The position numbers and the translations under genes were made by a program. Positions 1-13,581 of a stretch of 64,000 nt of DNA are shown in pieces. Source of the stretch: Nymphaea colorata (Eukaryota > Streptophyta > Magnoliopsida > Nymphaeales > Nymphaeaceae); assembly GCF_008831285.2 (NCBI RefSeq), contig NC_045146.1, forward strand, positions 23,331,703-23,395,702, given 5' to 3'. The notes below the pieces were generated by a model. That model was not told the DNA's origin. It did no database searches and saw only the letters and a program-made list of their open reading frames with translations. Numbering within the stretch: position 1 is the first letter of the stretch; each line of letters opens with the position of its first letter.

Positions 1-1182
1 AAGGGCAAAATTTTAGCTATTAAAGCTGTGAATTTCAACTTATTGACCACAATTATTGCAATATTCAGACTGAAACATTGATTTCAGCTACCGAGGCTGA
101 GAACCACATGTTTCTCATAAAGCCCTCAACATTAGGCTGGATGGTTATTTGATTTGGTTGATATTGTTGGGCTTCCACTTTTGTGATGTACCCCTATGCA
201 AGCTGAAGATAGATACCTTAACTGAATTGAATCTTCTGAGAGAAGGAATCATCTATTCACATTAAGCCAAGTGAGGAGAACAGGCTTCTGAATTTCCTGC
301 ATATAAGAAGCATGTGTCTTTTAGCAGCTTTAAGCATGTCCATTGTCACATTATTTTGTTGGATCTTAGTATATTAAGATGTCTGTTTCTGTATCCCTAA
401 TATGTTGAACAATTGATTTGAATAAATGGTGCTAAGAACATGTGAGAAACCCAATTTTAGCATTAAACTACTTCAAGATAGCTGGGTTTGATACTAAACC
501 TGATTTTGGACATGGACTAGTGTCAATGCAAATGGGCTATAAATCTTTGCCTCCAGAAAAATTGCTGGTTGCTTTTTGGTTGTCCTTGTGGGGTTTATTT
601 GTGAGATTTACAGTTTAATAATCTCAATGTTTACTTGACTGCATCAAGTAATATTAGCCAACTTGCATTCAACTGGCTAATGGAAAATTGAATTTCAATT
701 TTGTGCCTATAAATGTTGAGCCACTAAAGCGATGCCTTCATACTGCAAATATTGTATTTCTCCATTACAATTTGTTCCCCAAGATTGGCCACAAAGTTGA
801 AGCTGCACGAAGAATAGATTTTGAGCGCCAAATTACTTTGACCAAATACATGGTGTTTTAACTAGGCTTTCTTGCCACTCAGGTATTCAACAGTAGGCTA
901 CATAATCATACTGTTCTGGCCTTAAGTGACTTCTGTCTCTTGTTTATGCTGCTTGCTTGTTGTTGAAGGGGAAAATGAAGTGCAGTATGTACCAAGTAGA
1001 CAAGCATGGTTGCAAGCCAGCAAACATGTCCTTACAACTTTAGCAGTATTTTTCTTCTTTGTCATTTTTTTAATCAAATATTATCATGTATCGTTTGCAG
1101 AAATAAAATATTCATGTTCATTTGATGAAGGTCAACCATTTTCTTACTTATCCTGATTATATGACACATCATGCATGTTTAG

Positions 1183-4100
1183 GTGGAACTAAGCACTACA
1201 AAGTCCTCATGGATCAATTTCACCATGTTTCAACGGCCTTCTTGGAGCTTGGGAAAAGGTTAAGTTTGCTATCCTTAAAGATGTTGACTGTTTGTCCATG
1301 CTCTAACTTCTCATCCAAGTTTCTACCGGTTATAGGTGTGGGAGAGAATAGCTTGGTTGAAGTGCAATGATTGTATATCTCTAATTGAATGTTATCGAAA
1401 TCCATATGCCGTATAAATCTATAATAAATCATAGTGATAGAAGACATGAAAAGCAATGGTAAGCAATAAGCAAATTTAAGAGGACACTCATAAGCTTATT
1501 GATCCTAGCTCATGATGTTTGCAACAATGTCTTGAAAAAATCCATTATGTCAGGTTCCAAGAGGTTTTGGTAGATAGTAGCAAGATGACATGAGAATCAT
1601 GAATTTTTGAAGTAGTAAGTTGTTGGTTTACCACATTTGTTTTTCTTTCTGTATACTCATGCTTTGCTTAAGTATACATGTCTTCCAGTAATGTTTGAGA
1701 AGGATCCTAGTACATGTAAAAGCATCACCTTTGTTAATGAAGAATCCATTGGAGTCAAGAAATGCTATTTTCTTGCAGTTCAATATATCTTTCTAATTGC
1801 ATTTGCCTCTTGCTTGCTTGTTTAGTTATCAAGAGGCAATTGAAGATATTACCAAAAGAATGGGTGCAGGCATGGCAAAATTCATTTGCGTGGAGGTACA
1901 AATCACAAAACCTATTGCTGGTTGTTCCTAGGAAATGAAATAAATCCTAGATTGTAGCTTCATTTATGGGATATTATTGTGTTGGACATTTTGGGTCATA
2001 TTTTATCAAGTCTCTATGGCCTTTTTTTCTTTTATGGTGAAAACATGCGTATCATTTTCTTCCACTTACAAGAATAAATTTTCCATCAATTTAACAAAGG
2101 CTATTATTAGCACAAGTTGGGTGTTAGTTGAACTGACCAAAATACCTTAAATGTGTTCTTGTGGCAACAAATATTAGGTGGTTTATTTGTATCTCTTTTA
2201 GAAACTAAATTGTAAATTTGCCAGGCATTTGCAGTAGAATTGATAGACGAACACCCACGTACCTTTCTTTGAAAAGGGTTAGCTGTTTGTTGATTATATG
2301 AAAATATTATTGTGTTTTTGGTTATTTTCAACACTTTAACCGTTCCTTTGGAAGTCTCTTTTAATAAAAGACAAATAAACATGCTTAAAAGAAAGAAAAA
2401 ATTTCTTCCTGCTCTTGTTATGCAATAAGGTTGCCATTCAAGTTAAGAACCAATAAATTTTATCATATTGAAACTTAATAACCACTATTTTCTGTGGTGT
2501 TTAGCTGACTCCTCCCTTGACCTCTTTCGTTTTTTTAATGTTGATAGGTTGAGACAATCAGTGATTATGATGAATATTGCTATTACGTTGCTGGACTAGT
2601 TGGGTTGGGGCTATCCAAGCTTTTCCATGCTTCTCGTTTGGAAGACTTGGCTCCTGATGATCTGTCAAACTCTATGGGGTTGTTCCTTCAGGTTTGCCTT
2701 TGAAACATTGGTCAACAAGTTGGTCACAACTGCCATTTGCTAACATTCTTCAGAAATATGGCAATGGATTTGCAGTTCTATGCTGGGCCTTACAGTTTTT
2801 CTTACTTGCAGAAAACAAACATTATAAGAGACTACTTGGAGGACATTAATGAAATACCAAAGTCGCGCATGTTCTGGCCTCGTGAAATCTGGAATAAATA
2901 TGTAGATAAACTTGAGGTAAATGACTAAAATTTAGATATCAACATGGTGGTCATCATATCAGTGATCAGTCGTATCGGTAACTTATTACTGAAATGTTTC
3001 TGAAGCCATTTACTTTCTGACTGATATGTCACACTTTGATGCTTCTGCTGCTTTCTAGACCATGTCCTATTGATGGGGAATGATTAGTTAACAATCAGTT
3101 GAGTGTGTCATTTTGTCATTTCCGTCAGGATTTGAAGTATGAGGAGAACTCAGTGGTAGCAGTGAAATGCTTGAATGAGATGGTGACAAATGCGCTTACT
3201 CATATGGAAGACTGCTTAAGATACATGTCTGCTTTGAATGATCCTAACATCTTCCGCTTTTGTGCTATTCCTCAGGTATCTATGCCACACACACTGGTCT
3301 GTTATTGTTTGGTCTTTGGTTTCTTGCTTAAATGATTTTACAAGCAATATATTTGAAGAGAGATCTTTAAAACGAAGTAATGAACTCATATTGTGTGTTC
3401 CTTGCCTATACTTGCACATGCCTAATTGCTTTCCAAATTATAATGCATCGTTCAGTGCATAATTGCTCATCTTTTACATGTGATTTTTGGTATTCTTGAG
3501 TTTTCCATCTTTCTTTCAGCGAAAAAGCTACTTCAGATTGTTATTGTATTTCTAGTACAGGTGCATTATATTTCTAATATATAGGTACAGAGATCAATAC
3601 ATGGTCCCGACTCCCTTATATTGGTTATGCTCAATGCCACATCAACTCTCTGAAGAGGTTGTCACATCCACACAAGTAGGAGTGGGCAATGAGTCTGGTA
3701 ACATGAGTTGAGTCTGGCTTGTTCTGGGCTTGACTTATATGATAAACAGGTCTAATGCAAACTTGATCTTTGAGCTCGAGTTGTCTCAAAGTTGCTCAAT
3801 TAGGCTTGTAACAATCTACGTATCTATTTTTTTTGTTTATACACTTCACATGAAGTGATGTTTGGTGTAGCGGTCACTTCTGTTGCTTTCTGAAAAGGTG
3901 GTACAACTGTACAAGTACAACCTGTTCTTCTACCCAACTAACCATATTCAATTTTGAACTATGGATAGTGCTGTCAACTACATATATTCACATTAGTCAT
4001 GAATTTTGCTTGAGTTTAGTGGTATTAAATGATATAGCAAATTCATTGATTCATTCATTCATTAGTTTAGTGACTTTGGTCACATAACCTCTTCTTTTTT

Positions 4101-7087
4101 TTTTTTTTTTTTTGGTGGCCTTGCTATTCATGGTTTCTAACTTCATGGTCAGGTTCCCACTCCCAAGCTGTTTGAAATTGCTTCAAACCACTATCTACTT
4201 CTGCCCTTTCAACCGAGCCCAGCTTCATGTACAACAGTTGATACTTTTATTAGTTTATTTACCACATAGATACCTCATAGTGTACACCAGTTTATTACTA
4301 TCCTCTATCCGTGCATCATTTTCTTTCAAAATTTTGTCATTTTGCATGTAACCTTGACTTCAAAATTAATTAGAATTTAGAACTGAGATGTTAAACAGAG
4401 GGCTTGTGTGTAGTTTACCTCTCTTGTCGGAGGCTACTGTTAGGACTTAGGAGTAACTCCAGGTTCTGTGGAATTCTGGATTCTGTTGGTCTGGCAGATT
4501 TATCAACAGGATCAGAAGGTTGAGTCTTGGTTGAAGCTAAAGCTTCAGGGATGTAAAGTTGTAAGAGAAAAGTGGTGTTAGAAGATGAACTAGCTTACCC
4601 TTATAGTGGGGTTTTTGAGTTGAAATGAAATTGGTCACAAGAAGGTGGGGCACAAACTGTTGCCATCTCACACAATGCATAGCCATGCACACACATAAAC
4701 ACACATTGAATCAGAAGGTGAAACAAGAGTCTCAAGCTGTTGGCATCTCTCTCTCTCTCTACCTCTCTTTCACACACACACATGCACATACACACACAGA
4801 CATACATACACACAAACAAGAGATTCTGCTTTCTTGGGATGTAATTGGGGAGTCTATTGCTGACACCAACCATGCACTCATAGTTGTGTTTGTATATGTT
4901 AATAAAATGTGAGTTATATGTTGTTATGTACCAGGTCATTCCTTCCACCTAGACTGACTTAGTTCATGTTTCAGATCATGGCTATTGGGACATTAGCTTT
5001 ATGTTACAACAATATTCAAGTTTTCCGAGGAGTCGTGAAAATGAGACGTGGTAATGAGTTGTATTTGAACACATTTTAGATAATTTGATTTCTTTATATT
5101 ATTGTCATTTGGCTGTTTGGAGTATCACACATGAGAATTGGCGTGGTTTGTCCACTTCAGATTTCTGCTACAAGCCTAAGTAGCAGTGGACTCTTAAAAT
5201 GTCATGATTTTCAATGGGAGCGGCCTTATTCAAAGTCAAAACTGCTACTGAATGACATGATTGGGGAACTGGTTTGAAGCATTTTTCTACTTCACCAACT
5301 TCGACTAGCTTTGGTTCTTCATGATGATGAAGCATGAATCACATTTTTCTGCAAATGAAAGGGATGTGGGCGCTCATACTCACAGCCTTACATGATTGAA
5401 ACAAGTGATGTCAGATGACGAAGTAGCCTGCATTTCTTTTACTGAAAGAATGAAAACTGAAAAATGTATAATGCAGATGTGGATTTAGGCTTGAAGTTTT
5501 CATCACTTTAGCAAATAACATTCAAAACCACCTAGATTTCAAGTAGTCTATATGTCTTACTGAATTTCGAATGGTTCTGTCTATACTAATTGGAAGTCCA
5601 TTTAGGTTGCACATATGTTATTGTCCTATGCTTTTCTTGATGGGAAAAACCAACGTGTGTTTACATAAATTTTCTTCTTGATGCTATGACCATGTGATCT
5701 TAGGCTGCATCTGGTGTCCATGCTATGGTTGACCTGGCTTATCTCCAAAACTTCCATTCTAAAGTTAGAAATTCTTGAATAACTCCATTGGACGGGCTTC
5801 CAATGAATGAAGAGCACTCAGCAAGATGATCTTTCGATACATTTCTTTGATGCTTGATTATATCACACTTCGAAAGTTTAATGAAAACGAATTTATAAGC
5901 AGCTATTCAAAACATTATTAGGCTATATTCTTCTTTTAAAATGGTAATATTTTGATGCTTAAATGCTGATTTGCACAGGTAATTTATGGAACATGTGCAA
6001 AATTGATTCAAGAGTTTTACGATGTTATCATTTTAAATTGTTTTAATGGTTTTATAGGTTTAGTAGCTAAGGTGGTTGACCAGACTAAGACAATGAGTGA
6101 CGTATATGGTGCTTTTTTTGACTTTTCTTCCCTCTTACAGTCAAAGGTATGTATTCATTCTCATAACGCTTCGTTCTGCACGATAACCTCTGAAACACAT
6201 GCATTTTCTTTAATGAATATTTCTTGTTAGTAAATCGAACTGATTTTTGGTTTCATTGTTTACTGATATTAGTCCAGCCTGTGATACATATTATGTTGGT
6301 CTTTCTGTTTGTGCATTTAGTTGTAGTCTCATTTGTTGTTTTACTTTTTGTATCTTTCATCAATTTCCATTAACGTTGTTGACATCAGTTGCAATTATGT
6401 CGTAGTTTTGAGCTTATGTTTGTAATTCGTCAGTCCTTTCATACTGTGGTTGAGTTGGAGATCTATATGTGCTCTTTCATACATTGGCCAGTTTAGCTTT
6501 TTCTTCCCTGTTATTTTTGTTCCAGGAATTTGGTCATACTATTTGTGCTTAGTGCTTACCCCAATCAGGATCTCTAGCAATTTCTTCCTTATGTTCTGTC
6601 TTAGTCGTCAAAAGCTTGCATGCAAATGAATGAATTAACCCATTCATGCAAATGTGCTATTGTTTGTGGCTGGACTCTAACGAAGTGTGCAATTTGCAGG
6701 TCGACAAGAGTGATCCCAATGCTTCACAGACTATAGAATTAACAGAAAAGGTGCAGAATGTCTGCAGGGCATCTGGTTTACTGAGAGAAAGGTTGGCACT
6801 TTACACCCTTCTCTTCTGCTGTGCAAATTTCAGTACTTTTTGTTCCTAGTCCAGCATGGTGGTTTTATCTTACTGCTGCTCCCTTTTTATCTTCTGTTTC
6901 AGACGTGTCTATGCAGAAGAGCAGCAATCAAGGCAAACAGCACTTTTTGTAAGTTTAGATCCTCATGGAAAACTAGTTACTGTTAAAAGTTTATTGCTTA
7001 ATGTTTATCACTTCTTGTGATTTGTGACAGATGATGGTGATGATAATGCTGTTTTCCATATTGGTTGCATATCTGTACTCCAAATGA
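1183..7087 (+). CDS. SQS: Squalene synthase, copy 1 (exons 4-13; 5' end outside window)
   Basis: Squalene synthase joins two farnesyl diphosphates through presqualene diphosphate and reduces the product with NADPH to squalene at the ER membrane. Exons: 1183-1258, 1826-1895, 2548-2691, 2812-2916, 3129-3275, 4975-5050, 6058-6146, 6700-6791, 6903-6948, 7031-7087, all with GT-AG borders and consistent phase. Visible family marks are the [10 protein letters not shown] block in exon 5, NSMGLFLQ in exon 6, the second aspartate-rich motif DYLED in exon 7, and a C-terminal hydrophobic anchor ending LVAYLYSK. Bases 1-1182 are the end of intron 3. Exons 1-3, with the first DTVED motif, would lie left of the window, so I cannot say whether the gene is complete. 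Within what is visible there is no stop or frameshift. Compared with copy 2 it differs at five residues, all in exons 4-6. Confidence 0.93.
4747..4800. repeat. CT/CA microsatellite in SQS copy 1 intron 8
   Basis: A (CT)n run passes into a (CA)n run. The homologous tract in arm 2 (about 26999-27070) differs in length and interruptions, so it is a good length marker between the two arms. Confidence 0.85.
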
Positions 7088-7656
7088 TGATCCCCTCTGG
7101 TGGGTTGGTTGTGCATTATGGACTGGTCCTATTTTATATGCAGTTGTATCATGACATGAAGATAATGAATTTCTTCACGATGGATTTGTACCAAAGTTCG
7201 TGTAACAAGGCCTAAGATAAGTTTTTGTTCCCAAACATGTAACAAGGTCATGTTCCCAAAGTAGCTGTTGTGCTGCATGTATGGTTTATTAACATCATAA
7301 ACGATATCAAGGAATCACAAAATCTACTACAGAAACTATGTACCCAGATTATGCAATTTCGCTGTCAACGGTTTCCACTTTAGTAACGCACAACTGTCTG
7401 TTCATATGACGAATAAATTAATGCATCAAAATGTTAAATATTTTAACTTTTTGACAACTGATGATAATAACGAGTCAAATTACTGGTGGCCCGCTTTTTG
7501 AGAATAATGGCATCACAGAACTTATCACTGTTAAGACCGGACTCGCGTGTCTCCATGAGGCTTGTCGCTCTGAGGCGAATCGATCTCGTGAATTCTTGCG
7601 CGAAGAGCCCCCTCACTAGACCAGACTCCCTGCGCGAGGGTAAGGCGAGCGGAACC
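7088..7656. other. SQS copy 1 3' flank and CRM-gene upstream region
   Basis: No gene seen. It holds the presumed SQS 3' UTR and the short upstream region of the CRM-gene remnant. Its counterpart in arm 2 (30221-31812) is about 1 kb longer because of a block at 30371-31380 that is missing here. Confidence 0.6.
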
Positions 7657-8103
7657 ATGGCTACCTTTCGGTGGTTACTGTCGCTACCTGCTCTCCCCTT
7701 CCGCCTCTCGCCAACTTTTCAGACTGCTTTCCTCTTCCCCGCCGCCTCCATACTCTCTTCTCACTTCACCCGGCCTCCCCAACTCTTTTCCTACCTTCCA
7801 AACTCCTCGTCATTTGCTCCCTTTCCGTGCCATTCATCCACAAGCAGAGTGGCACGCTTCTATCTGGCAGCATCTTCGAAGAAGACGACGAGGATGAAGA
7901 ATTTGAAGAGGAGGATGATAGTGATAGAGAATTCCAGGAAGATGGCGATGACGGTAACCAAAACGAAGAGGAGAAGACAACCACAATCCCTTCTACTGCA
8001 CCGCAGTCAGTTAACAATTTCAGAAGCAGAGGGACGCCACCGATGCTGACTATTAAGGAGATAAAGGAGCTCGCTTCCTACGCCCATTCACTTGGGAAAA
8101 AAT
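7657..8103 (+). pseudogene. CRM/YhbY-domain gene, broken copy (exon 1 only)
   Basis: This is the arm-1 counterpart of the intact gene at 31813-33327. The same ATG is present at 7657. An extra T in the run at 7716-7719 shifts the frame, and two bases missing near 7840 do not restore it, so the reading frame from the ATG ends at 8049 in unrelated peptide. The original frame is still readable further on: acidic stretch, then SRGTPPMLTIKE and SYAHSLGKK. Similarity to arm 2 stops at about 8103, inside what would be the last codons of exon 1. Exons 2-4, which carry the GKSG loop and most of the CRM domain, are absent. It cannot make a CRM protein. Confidence 0.88.
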
Positions 8104-8434
8104 GTTGGGAGGAAAGTAATTGGATAAGAATCTATTAAAATTCACAAGTTATAGCCTAGAATCAATGACCAAGCAATCCAACCAAACTAATCACAATCAC
8201 AAACTGCACGAGAAAATTTTACGAGGAAAAACACCTCAAAACAATGAGAGTAAAAAACCACCGGAATACTACCACCCAAAAACAATATACTATAATCAAT
8301 GATAGAAGTTAGGGCTACACAAAGTCAATCCTCAAACAATAATATATCATCAAAACTATATAAGATACACAAAGAAAATATCACTGATAGAATGCATAAA
8401 TCATGGATTAGGAGGAGATGCATCTAGCTTCCTC

Positions 8435-8548
8435 CTCGACATCTCCAACATGAACCTCTCGGGCACTCTTTCGCCCGTGATCGGCCGTCTCCGCTGCCTC
8501 ACAACCGGTGCAAATAAGTTCTCCCAGCATATTCCCCAGGAGATACCG
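8435..8548 (+). pseudogene. Fragment of an LRR receptor-like kinase ectodomain
   Basis: One frame reads LDISNMNLSGTLSPVIGRLR, a leucine-rich repeat of the kind at the N terminus of CLV1/BAM-type receptor kinases, followed after a short loss by GANKFSQHIPQEI, the start of the next repeat. Only about one and a half repeats remain. No signal peptide, transmembrane segment or kinase follows. It looks like a captured or left-over gene fragment. Assignment to the CLV1/BAM group is by resemblance only. Confidence 0.6.
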
Positions 8549-9129
8549 GAAGAGGAAGTTGCAGCCACACGGTAAAATACCAACTCATTATTATTATTAT
8601 TATTAATCTTTCCCACTCTCCGTTAGTTTTTTCTTCTCTGTTCTTCCCTTTCTTTTTCACATACAAAATTCAAAAACCATCGAATTCACAGGAAAGGAAC
8701 AACATGGCATGGTGACAAGTAATACCATAGTTAAAGAAACAAAAAAAAAAAAGGTAAACAACCATTTCATCAGAAAATGGATGCCATCAGAAAAATCGAT
8801 GCCAGAATTCTTTTAAAAATACTTGGGTGATATATTTCTAGGTGCAAGCACAAATATGCAGACATGAGACAGCCGAATATGCAACCATATTAAATCTCAC
8901 CTATCATGTTATCTAATTTATGTAAACATGCTATGAACAGGTGAATGATCATAAACAACATGCATATGTTTGGTATCATGCTTGCTAGCATACAATAAAA
9001 TAACATCATACATGGTGTGCATATCAAGCACACACAAACAGAGACAAAAGCAGGTTTCACAAGCAGTATATTAAGTAAGTCACTGTTTCGACATATTGTT
9101 TTTTTTTTTCAGGTTGTATAACGAGGCTC

Positions 9130-9150
9130 TGGTACCAGTGTAGGAACTTT
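9130..9150 (-). mobile_element. Possible LTR-element scar (degenerate primer-binding site)
   Basis: The plus strand reads gaggctctggtaccagtgta. The reverse complement, CTGGTACCAGAGCC, is close to the TGGTATCAGAGCC primer site complementary to initiator tRNA-Met used by many plant LTR retrotransposons. An LTR would lie to the right and end in CCTACA on the minus strand. I could not find a second LTR, so limits are unknown. Confidence 0.35.
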
Positions 9151-9569
9151 GATGTTCCGCCCAAGATTGCTTAGCTGAAAAGGAAGAGTGAAAGATGTTA
9201 GATTGAAAAACAATAGTGCGTGCAGCGTTTTAGGGTTTGCTTCAAGGAGCCCTCTGTTGTGATAAAAAAAATCACACTACAACAGAGCATCTAACATAGT
9301 AGCAGCCTTCCTCAGCCAAAGAAGCTCCTCTCTGGTTTAATTGTTTCTCACACAAATGCAGACCTGCTAATTCCTCATACCATGGACCACTCTAGCTTCA
9401 GTGCAGCTGAAGCCAGGGCTTCCTCAACTGCTGAAGATCCAAGAGACCAGGATATGAGTGTACCTTTACTTAAAGAAGATAAAATTTGAATGGATGGAAA
9501 GGAAAATAGCCTTAACAGCGAAGACCTGGTAGGGTGTAGTAGTGTGTGCCACCACCCTATGGGGACGCA

Positions 9570-12500
9570 ATGAGGTTCCTCTCTTGGAATGCTCGTGGGC
9601 TGGCCGGCGCCACTGGCCAGCGTAATCTACAACTTATTTTCAGCATGCTAACCCTGACATTGCTGTCCTCATAAATACAAAATTGAATGATGCCGCCTTG
9701 GAAAAGCTCAGTTTTAAGTTTCCCAGATATCATTCTATTTCTAACATTCATCTCAATGGCCAATGGGCTAGGATTTGGCTATTGTGGGATGCAGACAAGA
9801 TGCATGTGCAGACCTCAAAAGTGCAAGTTCATTGGATTTCTATCGTGGTTAAGCACCAAAGCTCCGGCAGAATTTTTTCAGTTTTAGGGGTGTATCTCCA
9901 TCCGGATTTTCGTATTCGGAGACTCCAGTATGATGAGCTTAGTGCAGAGCTTTCTAGCATAAGTAAGCTGAATGTTTGCTTGGGTGATTTCAATTCGGTT
10001 ATGGACATGTCGTAGAAATCAGGACGACCCCCAACCTTGTGGCCGTGCATTCTTTTCAATAATTTCATTACGACCAATCAGTTCGTTGAAATTCTTGATC
10101 CCCACGTTAAGTTTTCTGGTCTAACAATAGAGCGAGACCCGATAATGTGCAGAGTTTGATTGACCATTGCTTTGTCTCTGTTGACTGGTGGGATTGCCGT
10201 GACTGGCTTTTCAGTCTCTCCATTATACGTCGCACCTCTTCTTACCATAGCCCTATTATTATGGAGGCTGTGAGGAATCACATCTTTACATGTGGCAAAT
10301 CAGTCATTCGTTACTTCACCTTTTGGAAACAATTCCCCCAGTGTAGAAGCTTATTTCTGACTGTTGGGCTTAGCAGGTTGTTGGTTGCCGCATGGTTAGA
10401 TTGGTTTCCAAACTTTAGTTTGTTAGAAATAAGCTTCAGGCTTGGTCTAAGCAAAGTCCAAATGGCCTAAACAAAATTATTGGTAGACTTAGACTGCAGG
10501 TGGGTGAGGCTCAGAAGCAGGTGGAAGAGGGTGATCCGGTAGCAAGCTCCCGTGAGTTGAAGCTCCGCCTCACTCTCCTAAAGCTTATCAAGATGGATGA
10601 GGAGCGATTAAGACAAAAGGCTTGTGTGAGGTGGATGAGAGAAGGCGATATAATTCCAAATTTTTCCAGGCTATTGCTAAAGCCAGGCAAAGGAGAAACC
10701 ATATATGCATGAACATGGATGGTGATAGAGTGGTTTCTGAGATGGATGATATATTTGCTTCTTGCACTAGATATTTCAAAGACATGTTGACTGATAATAT
10801 TGGCCCTGACCTTCTTCTTTCTAATGTTTCTCCAGGTCCGTTGGTGACTGCAGAAGAAAATGAGTATTCGGTTAGTCCTATTCGCGATGAGGAAATTTAG
10901 TGGGCAGTCTTCAGTGCGAATAAGGATTCAGCCATTGGGCCAGACGGATTCAACAATCAATTTTATCATTCGTTTTGGTCCATTATTGGACCTGATGTGA
11001 GTCTCGCTATTAAGGAATTTTTTTAATCTGGTCGCATAGTTAAGGGGATCAATTAAACTCACATTGTTCTTCTTCCCAAAGAAGAGGGAGCCAGCACCAT
11101 AGACAAGTTCTGACCTATCTCTCTATGCAATAGCATCCTCAAATTCGTCACTCGTATCAAGGTCTTGCGGATGAGACCTATTATGAGCCGTATTCTTGAT
11201 CGAAATTAGTCGGCATTTTTGATGGGCCATAGCATTCAAGATAGTTTCTTTTGAGCCAAGAGGTGGTCCACTCCCTCGCCCGTAGTAAGTCTAGGGTGGC
11301 ATTTGTTAAAATAGATCTTAACAAGGTTTATGATAGGGTGAATTGGCAATTTTTGGAGAATGGGCTTAAGTTTCTAGGCTTTTGTTCCAACTGGATCAGA
11401 CGGATTATGAATGTGGTTTCTACTGTGTCCTTTGTGCTTCTCATTAACGGCAAGGAAGGTTCCTGGTTTTACACCAGAAGGGGGTTTAGGCAGGAAGATC
11501 CTTTGTCCCCCTACCTGTTCATCGTTACGATGGAAGTACTCAGCCGCAACTTTCTGACCTATTTGCAAGTGGAAAGGATCCGGGCTCACAAGGTTAATTG
11601 TTTAAACTCTATCACTCATCCTTTTTCGCTGATGATGTTCTCATTTTCATTGAAGGAAAAGAAAAGTGTTTTCTAGGCCTTAGAGATTGCCTCGCTGAGT
11701 TTGAGGCAACCTCGGGTCTCAAAGTTAATCCCAACAAGACATCTGTTTTCTTTTTCAACTTTTTGGAGTTGGAATGCAGCAGACTTTGTATAATTACGGG
11801 TTGGAGAATTGGAAATTTTCCAATCATTCATTTGGGCTTGCCTCTCCATATTCAGGCCATCGTTGCGAGCCAATGTGAACATCTTGTGATAAGTTAATCA
11901 GAATCTTGCTGGCTGGAAGCCGAAGCTACTCTCTTATGTCGGTAGACTTTGCTTGGTTAAACATGTATTGTCGTCTATCCCTAACTATTGGATGATGGTC
12001 GTGTGGATTCCCTTGTCTATTTGTCATAAACTTGACAGGTTGTGTTCAGGTTTCATTATGGGGGACGACAGAGAGGCAAAAGGGTTGCACCTTATCAGTT
12101 GGGCGACTCTTTGTAAGCCAAAGGTGGAGGGTGGAGTTAGACTTCGTTATATGGCGGATGTTAATAGGGCCAACTTCTGTTTTCTTGGGGTCAAAGCAAT
12201 CACACAGGATTCTCTTTGGACTGATCTTGTCAAGGTTAAATATTTTGCCATGCCAAGAAAAGTTTGTGGCATTATAAACTCAGTGGGAGTGAATCCTTTT
12301 TATGGAATAGGGTGATCAAATGTTGGCAGCTTATTGAATTTCAAGTTCATTGGAGAGTCTATAATGGTTCTAGAGTCAAATTTTGGCGTGACTGGTGGAA
12401 TGGTATTATCATTGCTAACAAGATTGCACCTGCTCATTGGCCCCTTGTTCTAGTCACCATAAACTGCTCTATTAAAGAGATACTTGTTGATCAAGAAACA

Positions 12501-13560
12501 TATGTCCAATTATTTTTTGATTCTATGAGCATTCTGATGCAAGTTCTAGTCCTTGAGGACAGCTGGCAGGACATACTAGAATGAGTGGACTGTGGCAACC
12601 ATCCACTGTCACGACACCATATTTGGGATGTGCTGCATGCTAGCAGTACTGTTCAGCCTTGGAGGAATTCCATTTGAAAAGTTGGAGCCCCTTCCCATGT
12701 ACATGGACAACCTACTTGGCAGTTGAAGGTGACCTTTATGTTGATGCAAGAGCCCAATAGAGAGGTCTTCAACTTCCTTCCAGATGTTATATCTGCAATA
12801 AAGCTCAAGAAGATATTAACTATGTTTTCCTTCATTGCAAGGAAATCAAAAGCCTGTGGGAGTTAGATATAAGAAAGTTTGGGTAGAGTAATTTCCAGCC
12901 TACAACTGTTAAGGAAGCTCTTGTTTGGTGGACTTCTCGCAAATTTAAAAACAAGATCCTTTTCAAGTGCTTGAAGAATTTGCTGTACATAATCCTCTGG
13001 CATATATGGAAATTGCGCAACAGCTGCAAACATGAGGGAAAACATGCTATGAATATTAGTAGTAAGACACTATGGAGGTATTGCACTGATTTCATCATCT
13101 CTAGAGACTGGAAGCCTAGTGATAGGCAAGCTATCCAAACTTGGTTAGAGGTAGGGCTATCGTGGGGCTGCTGGAGGTGGGAGAATGAAACTGTCTACAA
13201 TATCTACATTGCAATACATCTTAACAAGGATAATAGGGATGTGTCTGCTCTAGTGAGAGAGAGTAGTGGGCGTAGAGCTACTGATGAAGGAAGCCTCCTC
13301 CTGCACTGCCTATGAGCATTTCAAGATAACGATAGCCTTGGAGGCATCATTAAGGTAATTTGTAACAACGGAAGTTTCATTAGCCGCTACTGCAAGTGCT
13401 TGGCCTGAGGTGTTTCATTTACTTAAGAGGGTAGACAGAACCATTACCAGCAAAGTTTGACATCTGCCTCCTCCTCACTGGAGGCCGTACGAGGATATTT
13501 TGTAAAGTTTATGATCGCTCTGATCCCTTTTTTTGTTGTATATACTCTCCCCATTGTTTG
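9570..13560 (+). mobile_element. Decayed L1-type LINE (endonuclease, reverse transcriptase, zf-RVT)
   Basis: Pieces of a plant L1 ORF2 lie in order on the plus strand, broken by stops and frameshifts. The start MRFLSWNARGLAG at 9570 is the usual opening of the endonuclease/phosphatase domain, and CLGDFNSVMD near 9980-10010 is its GDFN motif. Reverse-transcriptase blocks follow: PISLCN near 11118, IDLNKVYDRVNW near 11312, a GFRQEDPLSPYLF block near 11488, and the catalytic FADDVLIF at about 11628. A zinc-binding zf-RVT segment (CYICNK then FLHCKEI) lies at 12788-12850. The last third resembles an RNase-H-like tail. At least four frame changes mean it is not functional. The 5' and 3' limits are approximate; I saw no clear poly-A tail or target duplication. 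Confidence 0.88.
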
Positions 13561-13581
13561 TTAATAAATTCCGGGGCTAAC

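Larger units (their letters stand above)
8104..9569. other. Arm-1-specific block, mostly unassigned
   Basis: No counterpart in arm 2. Contains an LRR-receptor fragment (8435-8548), a short ATT repeat near 8590, A-rich sequence of no recognised family, and a primer-binding-like site at about 9130-9145 that points to an old LTR element. I see no intact gene. Confidence 0.6.

Noticed and set aside
4601-4948. 115-aa minus-strand frame with repeated Cys, Val and Met
   Set aside because: Translation of a CA/CT microsatellite in an intron.
9683-12584. Several open frames of 90-140 aa treated as separate genes
   Set aside because: They are consecutive pieces of one decayed LINE reading frame (endonuclease, reverse transcriptase).
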